Positions 1-10,148 are shown, counted from the first letter of the stretch. The stretch is DNA of 64,000 nucleotides from Brettanomyces bruxellensis (GCF_011074885.1 NC_054686.1:248001-312000), one strand, 5' to 3'. The notes: a model not told the origin generated them from the sequence alone. Numbers and translations are program-made.

Positions 1-285
1 ATTATACGATCGGTCGATATAAGGTCCACAGAAAGAGACAAGGTTAAGACATGGCAGTGCTTCCAGCCGGGAGATATCATCCGTGCACAGGTGATCTCTC
101 TAGGAGACGGGATAAACTACTACTTGAGTACGGCTAAGAACAACTTGGGGGTAGTGTTGGCAAGACCTTCAGGTGAGAATACTTTTGCTGAGTCCGGAAA
201 GTTGCTCTATGCATTGGACTGGCAAACAATGATAGTTCCAGAAACGGGCGATCTTGAACAGAGGAAATGTGCAAGACCATTTTGA
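1..285 (+). CDS. CSL4: Exosome subunit Csl4, 3' part only
   Basis: This is the last 94 residues of the exosome cap protein Csl4 (EXOSC1 family); the start lies left of the window. The RNA exosome degrades and processes RNA 3' to 5' in nucleus and cytoplasm, and Csl4 is one of the S1-domain cap subunits. Visible are the S1-type stretch with the family hallmark [16 protein letters not shown], then a [13 protein letters not shown] segment, and the C-terminal tail ending RKCARPF, which matches the family's conserved RKCAKPF end. The frame is open from base 1, so the upstream boundary and any intron cannot be judged. It is convergent with the NADH dehydrogenase gene 175 bases downstream. Confidence 0.88.
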   Translation: MIRSVDIRSTERDKVKTWQCFQPGDIIRAQVISLGDGINYYLSTAKNNLGVVLARPSGENTFAESGKLLYALDWQTMIVPETGDLEQRKCARPF

Positions 286-460
286 GTACAGATGCAGACT
301 GTGATTCCGCCTTTGCTACATACAACAAGTGTAATTTAACAGATGGATATGAGTCCAGAATTCTTTGAGAAGTGCTTTTCTAGAATTCCCAGCAAGCACC
401 TATATATAAAAGGAATATAGTAGTAAGAAAGAATATAAAAAGTGTCACGGGCGACTAAGT

Positions 461-2185
461 TCAGGAGTCTTTCGAGCAGTCTCTGCCGAAAATGGACACC
501 TTCAACCAGTCTGTCACAACAAGAATTTTGCTCTTGATTCCAAGAAGCATGGAAACGTACGCAGTTCTCCAGAACAAGAAGGTGAGACTTCCACCAAGGG
601 CAACTGTAGACCAAGAACCCCAAGACAAGTCGGCAACAGCTCTATCGGATCCAATGTAGGCAAGTGATCCCTGATGATTATACTTGAATGGAAGCATGCT
701 CTTCTTGACTCTCTCGAGCTTCTGCAAGTACTTTTCAGCCCGCTCAGGCTCTTTCTTGGCAAGATACTGATAGTCGTCCACTTGGGAAAGCTTGTTGAAG
801 TACTCAGCAAGGAAGTGGCCCTCCTGGTGTGCAACCTGGGCAGTTGGTGGATTTGTGGTGAAGGTGCAGTCTCCCAAGGCGAAAATGTAGTCATCACCAT
901 CCAACTTGAGGTAGTCATCAACCAAAAGTCCTCTTCTGGCAGTCTTCTGCTCCAAAATCTTAGATGCCAACTTCTTCGTGATAGGTCTCTGAGTGTTACC
1001 ACCAGCCCACACTAGCGTACCGTATGGAATCGTGACCTCCTCCTGAGATCCGTCCGGTTTCCGGTGAGAGCAGTAAACATTTCTGTCGTCGACTCTCTTG
1101 ACCATGGTGTTGTTTCTGAGATCAACACCTTGCTCGTTGAAGATGTTCTTCGTGTACTGTATCAATCTGGGGTGGAAAGAGGCCAAAACGTTTGGCATGG
1201 CTTCGATAAGAGTCACCTTCATCTCCTTGTCGATGTTAGGAATGAACTTCTTGAGGTCCTGGTCCATAAAATCTTTAACCTCGGCAGCCAACTCAACACC
1301 GGTTGGACCACCACCACAAACAACGAAATTCATCAATCTGGCTCTTTCTAAGGAGCCCTCAGGAAGAAGCCTTGCGGCCTCGATTGCGTTAAATAGCTTC
1401 TGTCTGACGGCAGTAGCATCATTTGACTCTTTCAAGAAGGAAGCGTTTTCAGGAATACCAGGAATACCAAACGTGTTCACCGTGGCACCGACTGCATACA
1501 CCAAGTAGTCATAGTCGATAGTGGTTCTAATTGGCTCGTGGTTGTTGATGAAGGCATCACCGATGGAAAATCTCTGCGAGTTGTGCTCTAGCTGGATGCT
1601 TTTAGCCTTTGGATCAATGTCAATGGCCTCAGCCTCCATGTACTTAACCTCACCAGGGGTAGCTCTGGCAATAGTTCTGACTGCATCACAGATGGATCTG
1701 GCATCGATTGTTCCAGAAGGAACAGAGGGCAACAAGGGGGTGAACAAGAAGTAGTTTCTAGGAGAGACGATGGTAACATTATACTTGGTGGTGTCCAATT
1801 TACTGAGGAAAGAGATTGCACCCCAGACGGAGCCAAGAATCACAATGCTCTTCTTCTTATTTCCATTGTCCTTCAACTCCGACTGTGGCTTCTGGTTACG
1901 TGGATTCGTTTCCACGTACACCTTCCAGGTTAAGTAACCCCAAAATGCAACGGCAGAAAAAACAGATGCTTTAAAGAAAAAGTTGAACCAGCCGTGTTTC
2001 GGTGCCTTTTTCTGCTTGACTGCCTTTGCCTTGGCATCAGTTGCAGCCTGCTCTTGAAGACGATAGTGAATTGTTGAAAAGGCCCGTCTGTTTGCCACTA
2101 GCAATGATGGACCTATAAAAGCTCTCTGCGAGCATATTTTTCCGTACGCCGAGATACTCCTTAACGAGGATCTGCCGAACATCAT
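461..2185 (-). CDS. NDE1: Mitochondrial alternative NADH:ubiquinone oxidoreductase, external (NDE) type
   Basis: A 574-residue type II NADH dehydrogenase, a rotenone-insensitive enzyme that passes electrons from NADH to ubiquinone without pumping protons. The N-terminus is a basic presequence, followed near residues 70-90 by one hydrophobic segment (WFNFFFKASVFSAVAFWGYL). This arrangement is typical of the external, intermembrane-space-facing Nde proteins. The second dinucleotide motif VVCGGGPTGVELAAEV is intact, and SPRNYFLFTPLLPS and FALGDC are conserved. The first, FAD-binding motif reads GSVWGA where the family has GSGWGA: codon GTC replaces an expected GGC. Whether this is a real variant or a sequence error cannot be told here. 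The start is ATG ATG at 2185. Assignment to NDE rather than NDI rests on length and the membrane segment. Confidence 0.9.
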   Translation of the reverse strand: MMFGRSSLRSISAYGKICSQRAFIGPSLLVANRRAFSTIHYRLQEQAATDAKAKAVKQKKAPKHGWFNFFFKASVFSAVAFWGYLTWKVYVETNPRNQKPQSELKDNGNKKKSIVILGSVWGAISFLSKLDTTKYNVTIVSPRNYFLFTPLLPSVPSGTIDARSICDAVRTIARATPGEVKYMEAEAIDIDPKAKSIQLEHNSQRFSIGDAFINNHEPIRTTIDYDYLVYAVGATVNTFGIPGIPENASFLKESNDATAVRQKLFNAIEAARLLPEGSLERARLMNFVVCGGGPTGVELAAEVKDFMDQDLKKFIPNIDKEMKVTLIEAMPNVLASFHPRLIQYTKNIFNEQGVDLRNNTMVKRVDDRNVYCSHRKPDGSQEEVTIPYGTLVWAGGNTQRPITKKLASKILEQKTARRGLLVDDYLKLDGDDYIFALGDCTFTTNPPTAQVAHQEGHFLAEYFNKLSQVDDYQYLAKKEPERAEKYLQKLERVKKSMLPFKYNHQGSLAYIGSDRAVADLSWGSWSTVALGGSLTFLFWRTAYVSMLLGIKSKILVVTDWLKVSIFGRDCSKDS

Positions 2186-3880
2186 TTGTGCTTATCCTAC
2201 TATCGGGGATCCGATGTATGTTTAGATATGCTTGAATAGCTTAGGTGAAACGCAAAAAACTTGGAGTTGAAATTGTATATTCACAGATTGAACTAAGCGG
2301 ACATTGCAGTAGGTAAATGAATGATTTAAAACGCTGATTTAATATTCCTGCATTTATATAATTTTTCCCAGACTGGAAGATCATAGGAAGCAATTCTACT
2401 TTTTTTTTTCGTCCACCGACTCTATTGCAATAATGCACCAGAGCTGCCTTTTGAATAAAAACATCTCTCGCTATCACCTGTGCTTATTGTCTTGCCAATA
2501 ATACTCGGACTGATCAATGCATTGTTAATCGTCGGTATCTTGGTCACTTGTACAATTTTACCTGCAATGTTTCTTTATTCTATTCAATTATGCTTATTCT
2601 AATTTGTTCTTTTCTGTTTGTTCGTACTACACTTCCTTGCCTACTAAATATTTACAGCAGGCTTGGATAGCCTATTCATTCTCCTTTTGTCTGAATGCAG
2701 AAGTTCTGGCGTCTATTCCACCCCTTGTATTTTTCCCCCTCCCTCTTCTCTTGAAGGACTGTTTCCAACAATGTGTATGCTTCATATATACTAGCTTCTC
2801 GCTTTTAGAAATACAACAGTAAATCATATTTCAATGGAACACCTTTCTTTTTTATCAAAGTTTGTCATCCGTATAATAAGTTGGTCTAGCTATTTCCTAG
2901 ATGAACGTTTTCCCTACTTTTTCATTAATTTACACCATTAATTGCACCCAGAATTTAAAAAGCCAAACAAAAATAGAACGAATAAAAAAATTTTTTTTTG
3001 TTTATCATCTCATCCGTTCTGTCCAGGTGTTTCGGAGTTCGATAACTCCAGAGTTAAAATACTGGCCAATCATCTACATACAATTTTAGAGGCATTGCTT
3101 TCAAATTTTAGGCTATAATCCAAGCTGATTGTATCGATTTTATCACAGTTCTTGCAAATTTGCAATGTCTTGAATACTCGTAGATATGGCGCTCTTTTCT
3201 TATTTGTCAGCTTTTGTAATAGACCCCTTCTCCTTCATACAGTATTCAGGATTTGAAACGGAAAAACTCTGGCATTTATCCAGATGGGTGTTTCGGAAAA
3301 AAATAAATGTCAATAATAAGTGAAGCATTTATTTGTTTTTTCTCTTCCTTCTTTTTTTTCACCTGGTTGTTCTACTAATTTCGATTTGCTGAAGTCCTCC
3401 CGAACAAAAAGTATCTCAATAAGCGTATGAATACCCTACACCAAATTTTGTTCTGTGTGAACTTAGAATTGGCGTTTTTTAAAATACCGTTTTTTAAATT
3501 ACTGCCGAAGCTATCGACCTTATTGAAGCCTTTTTTTTCACTTGCATCAGTGAGTTTTAACGGTGTGTTTTGTACTTTTTAAAATTGTTCCTGTCCTGTA
3601 TTTTTTACTGGTCTATATTACTCTTCGGTATAAATGTAACTGTATTTATTAATTGCACTTAAGGCTTTGAACACCATCAAGGGTTTTGGTGGGAGAATAG
3701 CATTGTAGATAGCTTGTTGTTCGTTTCCTAATTCACAACCTTACACCATAATATTTTAATCGAGACCGTGTTGAGTTATTTTCAACACAAGCTTCTTGCA
3801 CGAAAATACTTTGATTCCAAGCAACTAGAGTGTATACTAAGGTTTCAACAAGACAGACAACGGTGTGACACTTTATTTCA
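2186..3880. other. Long intergenic region, no gene recognised
   Basis: These 1.7 kb between the NADH dehydrogenase and IES2 starts form a divergent upstream region. They hold many T- and A-tracts and scattered short open frames of 60-75 codons with no recognisable motif or codon signature. A short direct repeat, CGTTTTTTAAA, occurs twice near 3473-3500. I saw no tRNA-like box B sequence. An unstructured or non-coding transcript cannot be excluded. Confidence 0.5.
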
Positions 3881-5008
3881 ATGACTTCAAGAAGGCACAA
3901 GGATCTTGATTATGAGGATGACGAAGATTATATTGAAAATAACGACGATAAGGAGTATTTAGATGAAAATGAGCGATCCGAAAGGACAAGCAGTAGAACA
4001 TTCACAAGAAAGAGTCGGACCCGAAAGAATAGAATACCCTCATCACCACCAAATGGAAATACTGATGATAGCATAGATGAGAATGCACCAATAATGGATG
4101 AGGATGAAGAGGATGAAGCATTAACTGATTCAACAGATAATACGCTTCAAAAGACTGGAAGCAGAATGAAGAGGCCTAAAGAAAGGAATATAGGAGAAAT
4201 CTTTGGGGATGAGGATGAGTACGATGATGAAAATAATGATTTTAACAGTGCCAATGCTGGAGTCTCTGTGAAGCACGAAGAAGGAACTGGATTAACCGTA
4301 TCCTTCAAATTTTTGGATAAGAATCACAAAACACAATTTAATGAGTTGACATCTTCACCTCCGGGTTCAAAGCCCACTTCTGATGACGAAATGGTGCCGG
4401 CAGCAAGGAGAACGCGGCACAAAAGGGTTAACTATACGGAACCAAAGGATTATGAGGAAGATGAAGAGCCATTTGATGATAAAGATGCGGAGATCGAATC
4501 TACAACAAATGTTGATGATGAGTATTCCGAAGGTGAGGAAGTGATTCGGAAACCTGATCCATCCAGGATGACTGCTCGCCAAAGAGACAAGTATTATGGA
4601 AAGACATCAGAAAAGCCCTTGAAGATGCCGGAGGCATCTCTGAAAAACATAAAGTCTAAAGAATTACTAGCACTCATGGATGAGCCACAGAAAAAGAAGA
4701 ATCTATCAGAGGAAGAAATACAGTTAAGGAGGGCAGAACAAGCAAGGAAAAGAAAGAACTTCAGCATCAAGAAGTTGGAAGCAGAAAAGCGTGATACATT
4801 GAATAAATTGCTTATGAAGAGAGCAAGCAAAGTGCGGGACACTAAAAACTTGAAAGGAAAAGAGTATGGAGACGAGGAAGAAAGCCAGGCTGTTCCCAGA
4901 AGGCCCCAACTAAAGCATAATGCTCTTTTTAGGTGGCAGTCTAAGACTGAAACCAAGGATGGAGTGAGAAAGAATGTTCAATACTACTCTATACATTCCT
5001 TTAGTTGA
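3881..5008 (+). CDS. IES2: INO80 chromatin-remodelling complex subunit Ies2
   Basis: A 375-residue nuclear protein. The N-terminal 225 residues are acidic and basic low-complexity sequence (many D/E runs). Residues about 230-320 form the PAPA-1/Ies2 domain, with MTARQRDKYYG and then LRRAEQARKRKNFSIKKLEA and EKRDTLNKLLMKRASK, the signature that ties Ies2 to the INO80 ATPase core. Ies2 activates ATP hydrolysis and nucleosome sliding by INO80. A C-terminal RWQSKT segment follows. Length is close to that of the S. cerevisiae protein. The ATG at 3881 is the first in frame. The 3' end lies only 87 bases from the convergent DUF2470 gene. Confidence 0.88.
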   Translation: MTSRRHKDLDYEDDEDYIENNDDKEYLDENERSERTSSRTFTRKSRTRKNRIPSSPPNGNTDDSIDENAPIMDEDEEDEALTDSTDNTLQKTGSRMKRPKERNIGEIFGDEDEYDDENNDFNSANAGVSVKHEEGTGLTVSFKFLDKNHKTQFNELTSSPPGSKPTSDDEMVPAARRTRHKRVNYTEPKDYEEDEEPFDDKDAEIESTTNVDDEYSEGEEVIRKPDPSRMTARQRDKYYGKTSEKPLKMPEASLKNIKSKELLALMDEPQKKKNLSEEEIQLRRAEQARKRKNFSIKKLEAEKRDTLNKLLMKRASKVRDTKNLKGKEYGDEEESQAVPRRPQLKHNALFRWQSKTETKDGVRKNVQYYSIHSFS

Positions 5009-5095
5009 AACGCACACAATGACACGCTGTTAAAGCATATATAAATGTATATGATTGGAACCCTAAACTAAAAAGAAAACAATTCATTCGTAACT

Positions 5096-5734
5096 TTACT
5101 GCTGGTGCTCAACGGAATCGCAAAGCCTTTGGAATCTGTTGATAAAGAATTTACCCTCAACCAGGCATAACACCGAAGCAAGCATCCTTTTAGGAATTGG
5201 AACTCTGTACTTGAACAGTATTGGGTTCAATGAGGTCGCTGTTTCGGTACTATGAGTGACAAAAAGGAAGTTCAAGATCCATTTAAAGGCAGAAACGGTT
5301 TTGGTTGCAGCTGGAACGGAAATGTGTAGATAATTGGCAAAAAAGGCAGCAGTTTCAGCAGGAGTAAATGAGGCATAGGTTATGGCAAAGAATAAAATCC
5401 AGTACAAGATTTCAATTGGTTTTGAAGGAAGTGGGATTTCCTTAATAAGATATGAACTGTATCCACGCTTCGATGATGCCTCCTTTGTCATTGAAATAAG
5501 AAGAGACTTTGCCTGTTCGTAGTCCTTCTGCTCCCGATTAAATTTGATCTTCGCAACTTTTCTAGCCGATTTTGAGCCGTAAGATATTTTGATCCCTTTC
5601 AAAGTGACATTCTCTAATTTTGGATCGACAGCCTCTTTTGAGCTTAGCCTGCCATAAACGATTAAAAAGTCTATTAAGTTATGCTCATGTCCCACACTCA
5701 AAGAAGCTTTGACTTCCCCGGAAGTTAAAGCCAT
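5096..5734 (-). CDS. DUF2470-family small membrane protein
   Basis: A 212-residue protein. Residues about 14-70 (GHEHNLIDFLIVYG, then LENVTLKGIKISY) fit the DUF2470 fold seen in fungal small membrane proteins and in haem-utilisation proteins. Two hydrophobic segments follow, near residues 108-128 (PIEILYWILFFAITYASFTP) and 147-165 (SAFKWILNFLFVTH). The C-terminal tail is hydrophilic. The function of fungal members is not established, and I do not name an S. cerevisiae orthologue. The start is ATG GCT TTA at 5734. The gene is divergent from ALG13. The family call rests on motif recognition only. Confidence 0.65.
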   Translation of the reverse strand: MALTSGEVKASLSVGHEHNLIDFLIVYGRLSSKEAVDPKLENVTLKGIKISYGSKSARKVAKIKFNREQKDYEQAKSLLISMTKEASSKRGYSSYLIKEIPLPSKPIEILYWILFFAITYASFTPAETAAFFANYLHISVPAATKTVSAFKWILNFLFVTHSTETATSLNPILFKYRVPIPKRMLASVLCLVEGKFFINRFQRLCDSVEHQQ

Positions 5735-6232
5735 TTTTTTTAATAATTTTGAACACTGTTGCTGAAATAATTTGTCTTCAGCTCCTTATATGTTGATAGT
5801 TGTTAATGTGCAAATACAGTATTATTAAATACTAAAGTGAAAGAAACTTGAGCAATGATGCAACTTTCATAAAACATAAATTCACGGGAAAGTTAAATTT
5901 GGCGTGGCAAGTAGCATTACATCGATAACGAAAAACGGAAATCGTTGAGTCTGCGAAAATCTACGGGAAAAGTGAGGGCCGTTTAGTAAAAATGGTATGT
6001 ACCCCTCTTCGAAAAATTTGAAATTACAAAGTAAAAATAAAAATACAGAAAAAATAGTAATTAGATATCATCGGTAGATTAGTATCATTTATGGAAAATA
6101 ACACGCTACAATAAAACAACCTAGCTGACATTTCTGATACACTTTAATCAAAAGTGCCACTTGATTGCGATTATACGTGTTAACTTCTTCTAATTCTTGG
6201 GATATATTGGATATAATTAATTGAATACTATA
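5735..6232. other. Divergent intergenic region between DUF2470 gene and ALG13
   Basis: About 500 bases serve as the shared upstream region of two divergent genes. No conserved promoter motif stands out. An ATG directly followed by GTATGT at 5992-6000 looks like a yeast exon-intron start, but no acceptor can join it in frame to ALG13. Confidence 0.5.
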
Positions 6233-6826
6233 ATGAAGCAACTGTTAGTGACAACTGGAGCCACAGTAACATTCATCAAACTCATACGGTATACATTATC
6301 ACCACGATTCGTGAATGAACTCTTCAAGTTGAAATTCACAGATCATGTTGTTCAGTATGGAAAGTCTGCTGAAGCTGAAGTTCTGGTAAGGTCATTCCTC
6401 GATAAGCTCGCAAAAGTCTTTACTTCAAAAGAGGGTCCTGAAAGCGATTCGGATGGAGTGATAAATTTAACCATAGAATATAAAAAAGCGGTTTTAAAAA
6501 TTAAATGCATCAAATTTGACAGAGATTTGGTGCAAAAGTATACCTCGAAATCAGACCTTGTGATATCACACGCTGGTACCGGTTCCATTCTTGATTCTTT
6601 GAGAATGAAGAAGAAGCTTGTGATTCTTGTCAATGATAAGCTTCAGGATAATCATCAGCTTCAAATTGCCAAAGCATTTGAAGAAAAAAAGGTTCTCCGG
6701 GTAGCCAGCACTGATTTTGATGAGTTTATTCGACTTGTAGCCAATGTTGAGCACGAAGAGTTTACACAGTTATCCGAACCACGGGGTTCGGTGATTGAAG
6801 ATATATTATTGGCTGAAAGTACGTAA
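6233..6826 (+). CDS. ALG13: UDP-GlcNAc transferase catalytic subunit Alg13
   Basis: A 197-residue catalytic subunit of the Alg13/Alg14 enzyme. It adds the second GlcNAc to dolichyl-PP-GlcNAc on the cytosolic face of the ER, the second step of lipid-linked oligosaccharide synthesis. The GT28-type C-terminal signature is clear: DLVISHAGTGSILDSL at residues about 108-123 and VNDKLQDNHQLQIA at about 133-146. The N-terminus, MKQLLVTTGATVTF, matches the family's opening beta strand and glycine loop, which supports the ATG at 6233. An in-frame stop lies 12 bases upstream. The partner Alg14 is not in this window. ALG6, a later step in the same pathway, lies at 39 kb. Confidence 0.93.
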   Translation: MKQLLVTTGATVTFIKLIRYTLSPRFVNELFKLKFTDHVVQYGKSAEAEVLVRSFLDKLAKVFTSKEGPESDSDGVINLTIEYKKAVLKIKCIKFDRDLVQKYTSKSDLVISHAGTGSILDSLRMKKKLVILVNDKLQDNHQLQIAKAFEEKKVLRVASTDFDEFIRLVANVEHEEFTQLSEPRGSVIEDILLAEST

Positions 6827-7147
6827 ATTATTCTTAATTTAAACCATCACTAATGTAATAATAGAACGATAATGCCGTGCTTTTTTTTAATTTTGCTATG
6901 TATTTGATCTTAATTGATCTTGAATTTGTTTAAATTGAATACACTAAAGAGGAAATAATGATACTTAGCAAAAGAATAGTTGATTTAAATGAAAATAACG
7001 TATATCTTTAATCTCAAGCATTTCTCAAACTGTGCATTCAAGTAGTACAGCTAGAACCTTTATTCTTTGACTAATTTCTAAATTAGCAGTATTGACTACA
7101 CTTTTTATGATATTCAAGAGAATAACACCGTATAATGAATATACATC

Positions 7148-7166
7148 TATATATATATATATATAT
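7148..7166. repeat. TA dinucleotide microsatellite
   Basis: An uninterrupted run of about nine TA units in the intergenic region after ALG13. It is a simple repeat likely to vary in length between strains. Confidence 0.85.
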
Positions 7167-7279
7167 CTAGGACAAACTTAGGAAAAGGATTACTACTCAA
7201 TACACTGTCGTTGCTCTATTAGGATAGACTACCTAGCAAAATTTTTTGGGCTTCAAAAATTTATTTCGTTCACGGATGA

Positions 7280-7313
7280 ACGCGTGGCTAAATTTTGAAC
7301 ACGCGTTACGCGT
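7280..7313. promoter_or_regulatory. Three MluI cell-cycle boxes (ACGCGT)
   Basis: ACGCGT occurs at 7280-7285, 7301-7306 and 7308-7313. In yeasts this hexamer is the binding site of MBF (Mbp1/Swi6), which drives G1/S transcription. Two related elements follow: ACGCGG at 7493-7498 and ACGCGAA at 7530-7536. The sites are palindromic and give no direction. The nearest downstream start is the PIR gene 1.5 kb away, so the target is uncertain. Confidence 0.5.
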
Positions 7314-8636
7314 CTCCTTTCAGAAAAAAAGAATAAATCAAACATAATCAAAATGTTTAGCCTGTTGTTCATTTTCGCCAAATTAGGAAAGAACAGAAAT
7401 CACAGGGACCACACAATAGCCTTGCATACAGGATAAGTAAACATTCTATTGCCATCGTTATTGAAAAGCTACAGCTTAAAAGATATCGAAACACGCGGTT
7501 AAATTTCACGGAAACTTCGATGAATGGATACGCGAACTATACAGACAGGAAAGATCGATGCACTCGTGCATAAAATATAAAGTAAAAAGCGATTTGCTCA
7601 TATAAGAAAGGGGGTAAAAAGAACAGTCGACTCGACGTGTTGGTTTTAAAGAGGAACGTCAAGATAAGATGCCCTTTTAGTAAGTAAGAGAGAAGGATAA
7701 TTATAGGGCAATAATGTAATAATACGGGTATAACGAGCAACCTAGGTACGATATTGGCGAGAAAATTCTGGAGAGAGAAAAAAAAAAGTGCTAGAAACGA
7801 GCATATAAATTTTTCTAATACTCGCGATGGGTGCATGGATGTGCTGGTATGATGGCAAAGCGTGGAATGCACATTACAGGTAATGTAACCGGATGGTTAA
7901 TAAATAAAGAAGAAAGCGAAGGCCAACGGAAGAGAGCGGAGAGAATGAAAAAAGGGAATTTGTAATTTTGAAAGAATCATCCATGCACATGGTTGCTATA
8001 ATCAAAGCATGATATGACATGGGGTACCTGAAGTAATCAATAAGCAATTACAGGACTATTAGAGATGGAATGGTGTGTGGCGGTCAGTTGCAATGTAAAA
8101 GGCTGAAGGCTCCATGGAAGAGTATGATAAAGTAAGTATGTCCTGAGCGAAACCACAATATAGGGTATACACGAAATGCACGCAATTAAGTTTCCAAAAA
8201 AAGAAAACGGTGCTAGAGTTAGGACGGTGTGTTGGTAGAGGGGAATGCCTGAGAGGTGGATATTTTGTGAGACAATAGATGGGCGGTTAAATTATTTGAT
8301 TAAAAATGGAGCAAAATCAGAGAGAACAATCTTCACCGGAATGACTTGACCGGCTGGGAAAGGAGATGAAACAAACTGGGAGACAAATCAGAAAGAGAAA
8401 AAAATTCCAAAAATTATAATAATAGCAAAAAAATGTTGAGGATGGTTGGAAAAAAACGAAAAACAAAAATAGTAGTTTCCCACTGATGAGCAAAGTGTGC
8501 TCGGATTCAGAGCTACCCCTTTAAGTACTAGCTTCTTATTTTAGCACGGTGGCAGAACCGTGATTTGGCATTCATTTTTCATGATCGATCATATATTTCT
8601 GGCAAGCCCCAAATTCATCCATATCGGACTTATTAT

Positions 8637-8644
8637 TATAAATA
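8637..8644 (+). promoter_or_regulatory. TATA box of the PIR gene
   Basis: TATAAATA, a full match to the yeast TATA consensus, lies 157 bases before the PIR start codon. That is a normal distance for a highly expressed, regulated yeast gene. Confidence 0.5.
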
Positions 8645-8800
8645 TGATGCGTTTTACCTTGAAATTCGCATTTTGTTTTTGCCTTACATCGTACACCTCA
8701 TTTGAATCTAAAATATCCCCTCTTCTTCCTCTTGCATCGATAAATCTTTGTGGCTTTTCGGTTTCTATTGCTCACTGAACAATTTTGTCTGAAGTTAACG

Positions 8801-9709
8801 ATGCAGTTCTTGAAACTTTCTGTCGCCGTTGCTCTTGCCAGCGGTGCACTCGCTGCTTATGTTCCAACTGAGCCATACACTACTCTTACACCATCTGCTA
8901 CATTGAAGGGAGGTCTCACCGATTACCCTTCTACCTTTGGTATTGTTGTCGATCCAGTTTCCACTTCTTCATCTTCTGCCAAGAAGGTCCGCAGAGATGT
9001 TGCCTCCCAGATTGGTGATGGTCAAATCCAGGCTACTACTGCAACCACCACTTCAGTCAAGGCTACATCTGCCCAGGTTGTCTCTCAGATAACCGATGGT
9101 CAGATCCAGGCTACCACTGCTACCAAGGCCAAGACTACTGCTGAGGTTGTTTCGCAAATCAATGACGGACAGATTCAGGCCACCACTGCCACCAAATCTA
9201 AGACCACTGCTGCTGTCGTTTCGCAGATTGGTGATGGTCAAATTCAGGCTACCACTTCTACCAAGTCCAAGGCTACTGCTGCTTCTCAAATCAGCGATGG
9301 CCAGGTCCAGGCTTCCACTGCCTCAACTGTCAGCGGTGCCTCCCAGGTCAGTGATGGTCAGGTCCAGGCTACAAGCACTACTTCTGCAGAGAGCGGTGTT
9401 GATCTTCAATCTTGCAGAACCAGCGACTCTTTGGCCATGACTTTGGAGGATGGTATTTTGAAGGATTCTCATGGAAGAATCGGTTCCATTGTTGCCAACC
9501 GCCAGTTCCAATTTGACGGCCCACCACCTCAGGCTGGTGCCATCTACGCTGCCGGATGGTCTGTCTCTCCAGATGGATACTTGGCTCTCGGTAACAGCAC
9601 TACTTTCTACCAGTGCTTGTCTGGAACCTTCTACAACTTGTACGACGAGTCCATTGGAGCCCAATGCCATGCCGTTAAGTTGGAGGTTGCTAACTTGGTT
9701 GAGTGTTAA
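8801..9709 (+). CDS. PIR-family cell-wall protein (protein with internal repeats)
   Basis: A 302-residue secreted cell-wall protein of the Pir/Hsp150 family. Such proteins are linked to beta-1,3-glucan through alkali-labile ester bonds formed on glutamines of the repeats. A signal peptide ends near residue 18 (LASGALA). A Kex2 site, KKVRR, ends at residue 65. Six repeats of the core SQIxDGQIQA follow at residues about 69-190. The C-terminal domain holds the conserved four cysteines: one in LQSCRTS, then YQCLSG, AQCHAV and the final VEC. The ATG at 8801 immediately precedes a perfect signal peptide. The long upstream region is typical of highly regulated wall-protein genes. The family has several paralogues, so no single gene name is given. 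Confidence 0.95.
   Translation: MQFLKLSVAVALASGALAAYVPTEPYTTLTPSATLKGGLTDYPSTFGIVVDPVSTSSSSAKKVRRDVASQIGDGQIQATTATTTSVKATSAQVVSQITDGQIQATTATKAKTTAEVVSQINDGQIQATTATKSKTTAAVVSQIGDGQIQATTSTKSKATAASQISDGQVQASTASTVSGASQVSDGQVQATSTTSAESGVDLQSCRTSDSLAMTLEDGILKDSHGRIGSIVANRQFQFDGPPPQAGAIYAAGWSVSPDGYLALGNSTTFYQCLSGTFYNLYDESIGAQCHAVKLEVANLVEC
9005..9373 (+). repeat. Coding tandem repeats of the PIR protein
   Basis: Six tandem units of about 54-63 bases, each encoding a [16 protein letters not shown] repeat with a variable Thr/Ala/Lys spacer. Units 2-4 are most alike at DNA level; units 5 and 6 carry Val in place of Ile (DGQVQA) and shorter spacers. Such arrays expand and contract between strains and set the number of glucan attachment points. 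Confidence 0.9.
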
Positions 9710-10148
9710 ATAAATGCATTGAGTAGATTCTAAAGATCTATTTTTTGATAAACTTTTTTTTTGGCATTCCAACTTCTTTAAGCATCACGACTTCTCTTCA
9801 GGCATCATAGGTTTACCTTTCAAGTTAGTGTGGCCATGGTTCTGTCAAAAATCTTATAACGTTTGGTCCCTTTGAACCCGTGACATATATCTGTGTTTAG
9901 GTAATTTCTCCTATTTTTTTATTTTTAATTAATTAATTAGCATGGGAAAACTTTTTATCATCGACCATTTTACTGGCTAGTTCTAGGACACGTAGTGAAA
10001 AGTTTTTTGACCGCGTTTCTGGCTCGTAGAGTTCGCAATGTTTCGGATTTTTCCTATTATTATGTCTCACAATTAGTCTATTGTTCGGGCAGGTGCAGGG
10101 GCACATTCTTGCCCGATTGGGAAAAATTCTCACATTCCTGTAGTCGTG

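Larger units (their letters stand above)
6827..8800. other. Two-kilobase intergenic region upstream of the PIR gene
   Basis: No protein gene or RNA gene is recognised here. The left part holds a TA microsatellite and a cluster of CGCG-core cell-cycle boxes between 7280 and 7536. From about 7540 to 8480 the plus strand is markedly purine-rich (long A/G runs), so the minus strand shows open pyrimidine-rich frames without ATG starts or domain signals. A TATA-like element lies near the PIR start. Confidence 0.5.

Noticed and set aside
2604..3089. Two small plus-strand frames (72 and 62 codons) in the gap before IES2
   Set aside because: Phe/Tyr/Ser-rich translation of T-rich DNA with no motif; typical of chance frames.
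5992..6000. ATG immediately followed by GTATGT, like a one-codon first exon and donor upstream of ALG13
   Set aside because: An in-frame stop at 6218-6220 and the lack of an AG between it and the ALG13 ATG rule out in-frame joining. ALG13 already has a good start at 6233.
7537..7872. 111-codon minus-strand frame in the PIR upstream region
   Set aside because: It has no ATG start and its composition follows the pyrimidine-rich strand skew.
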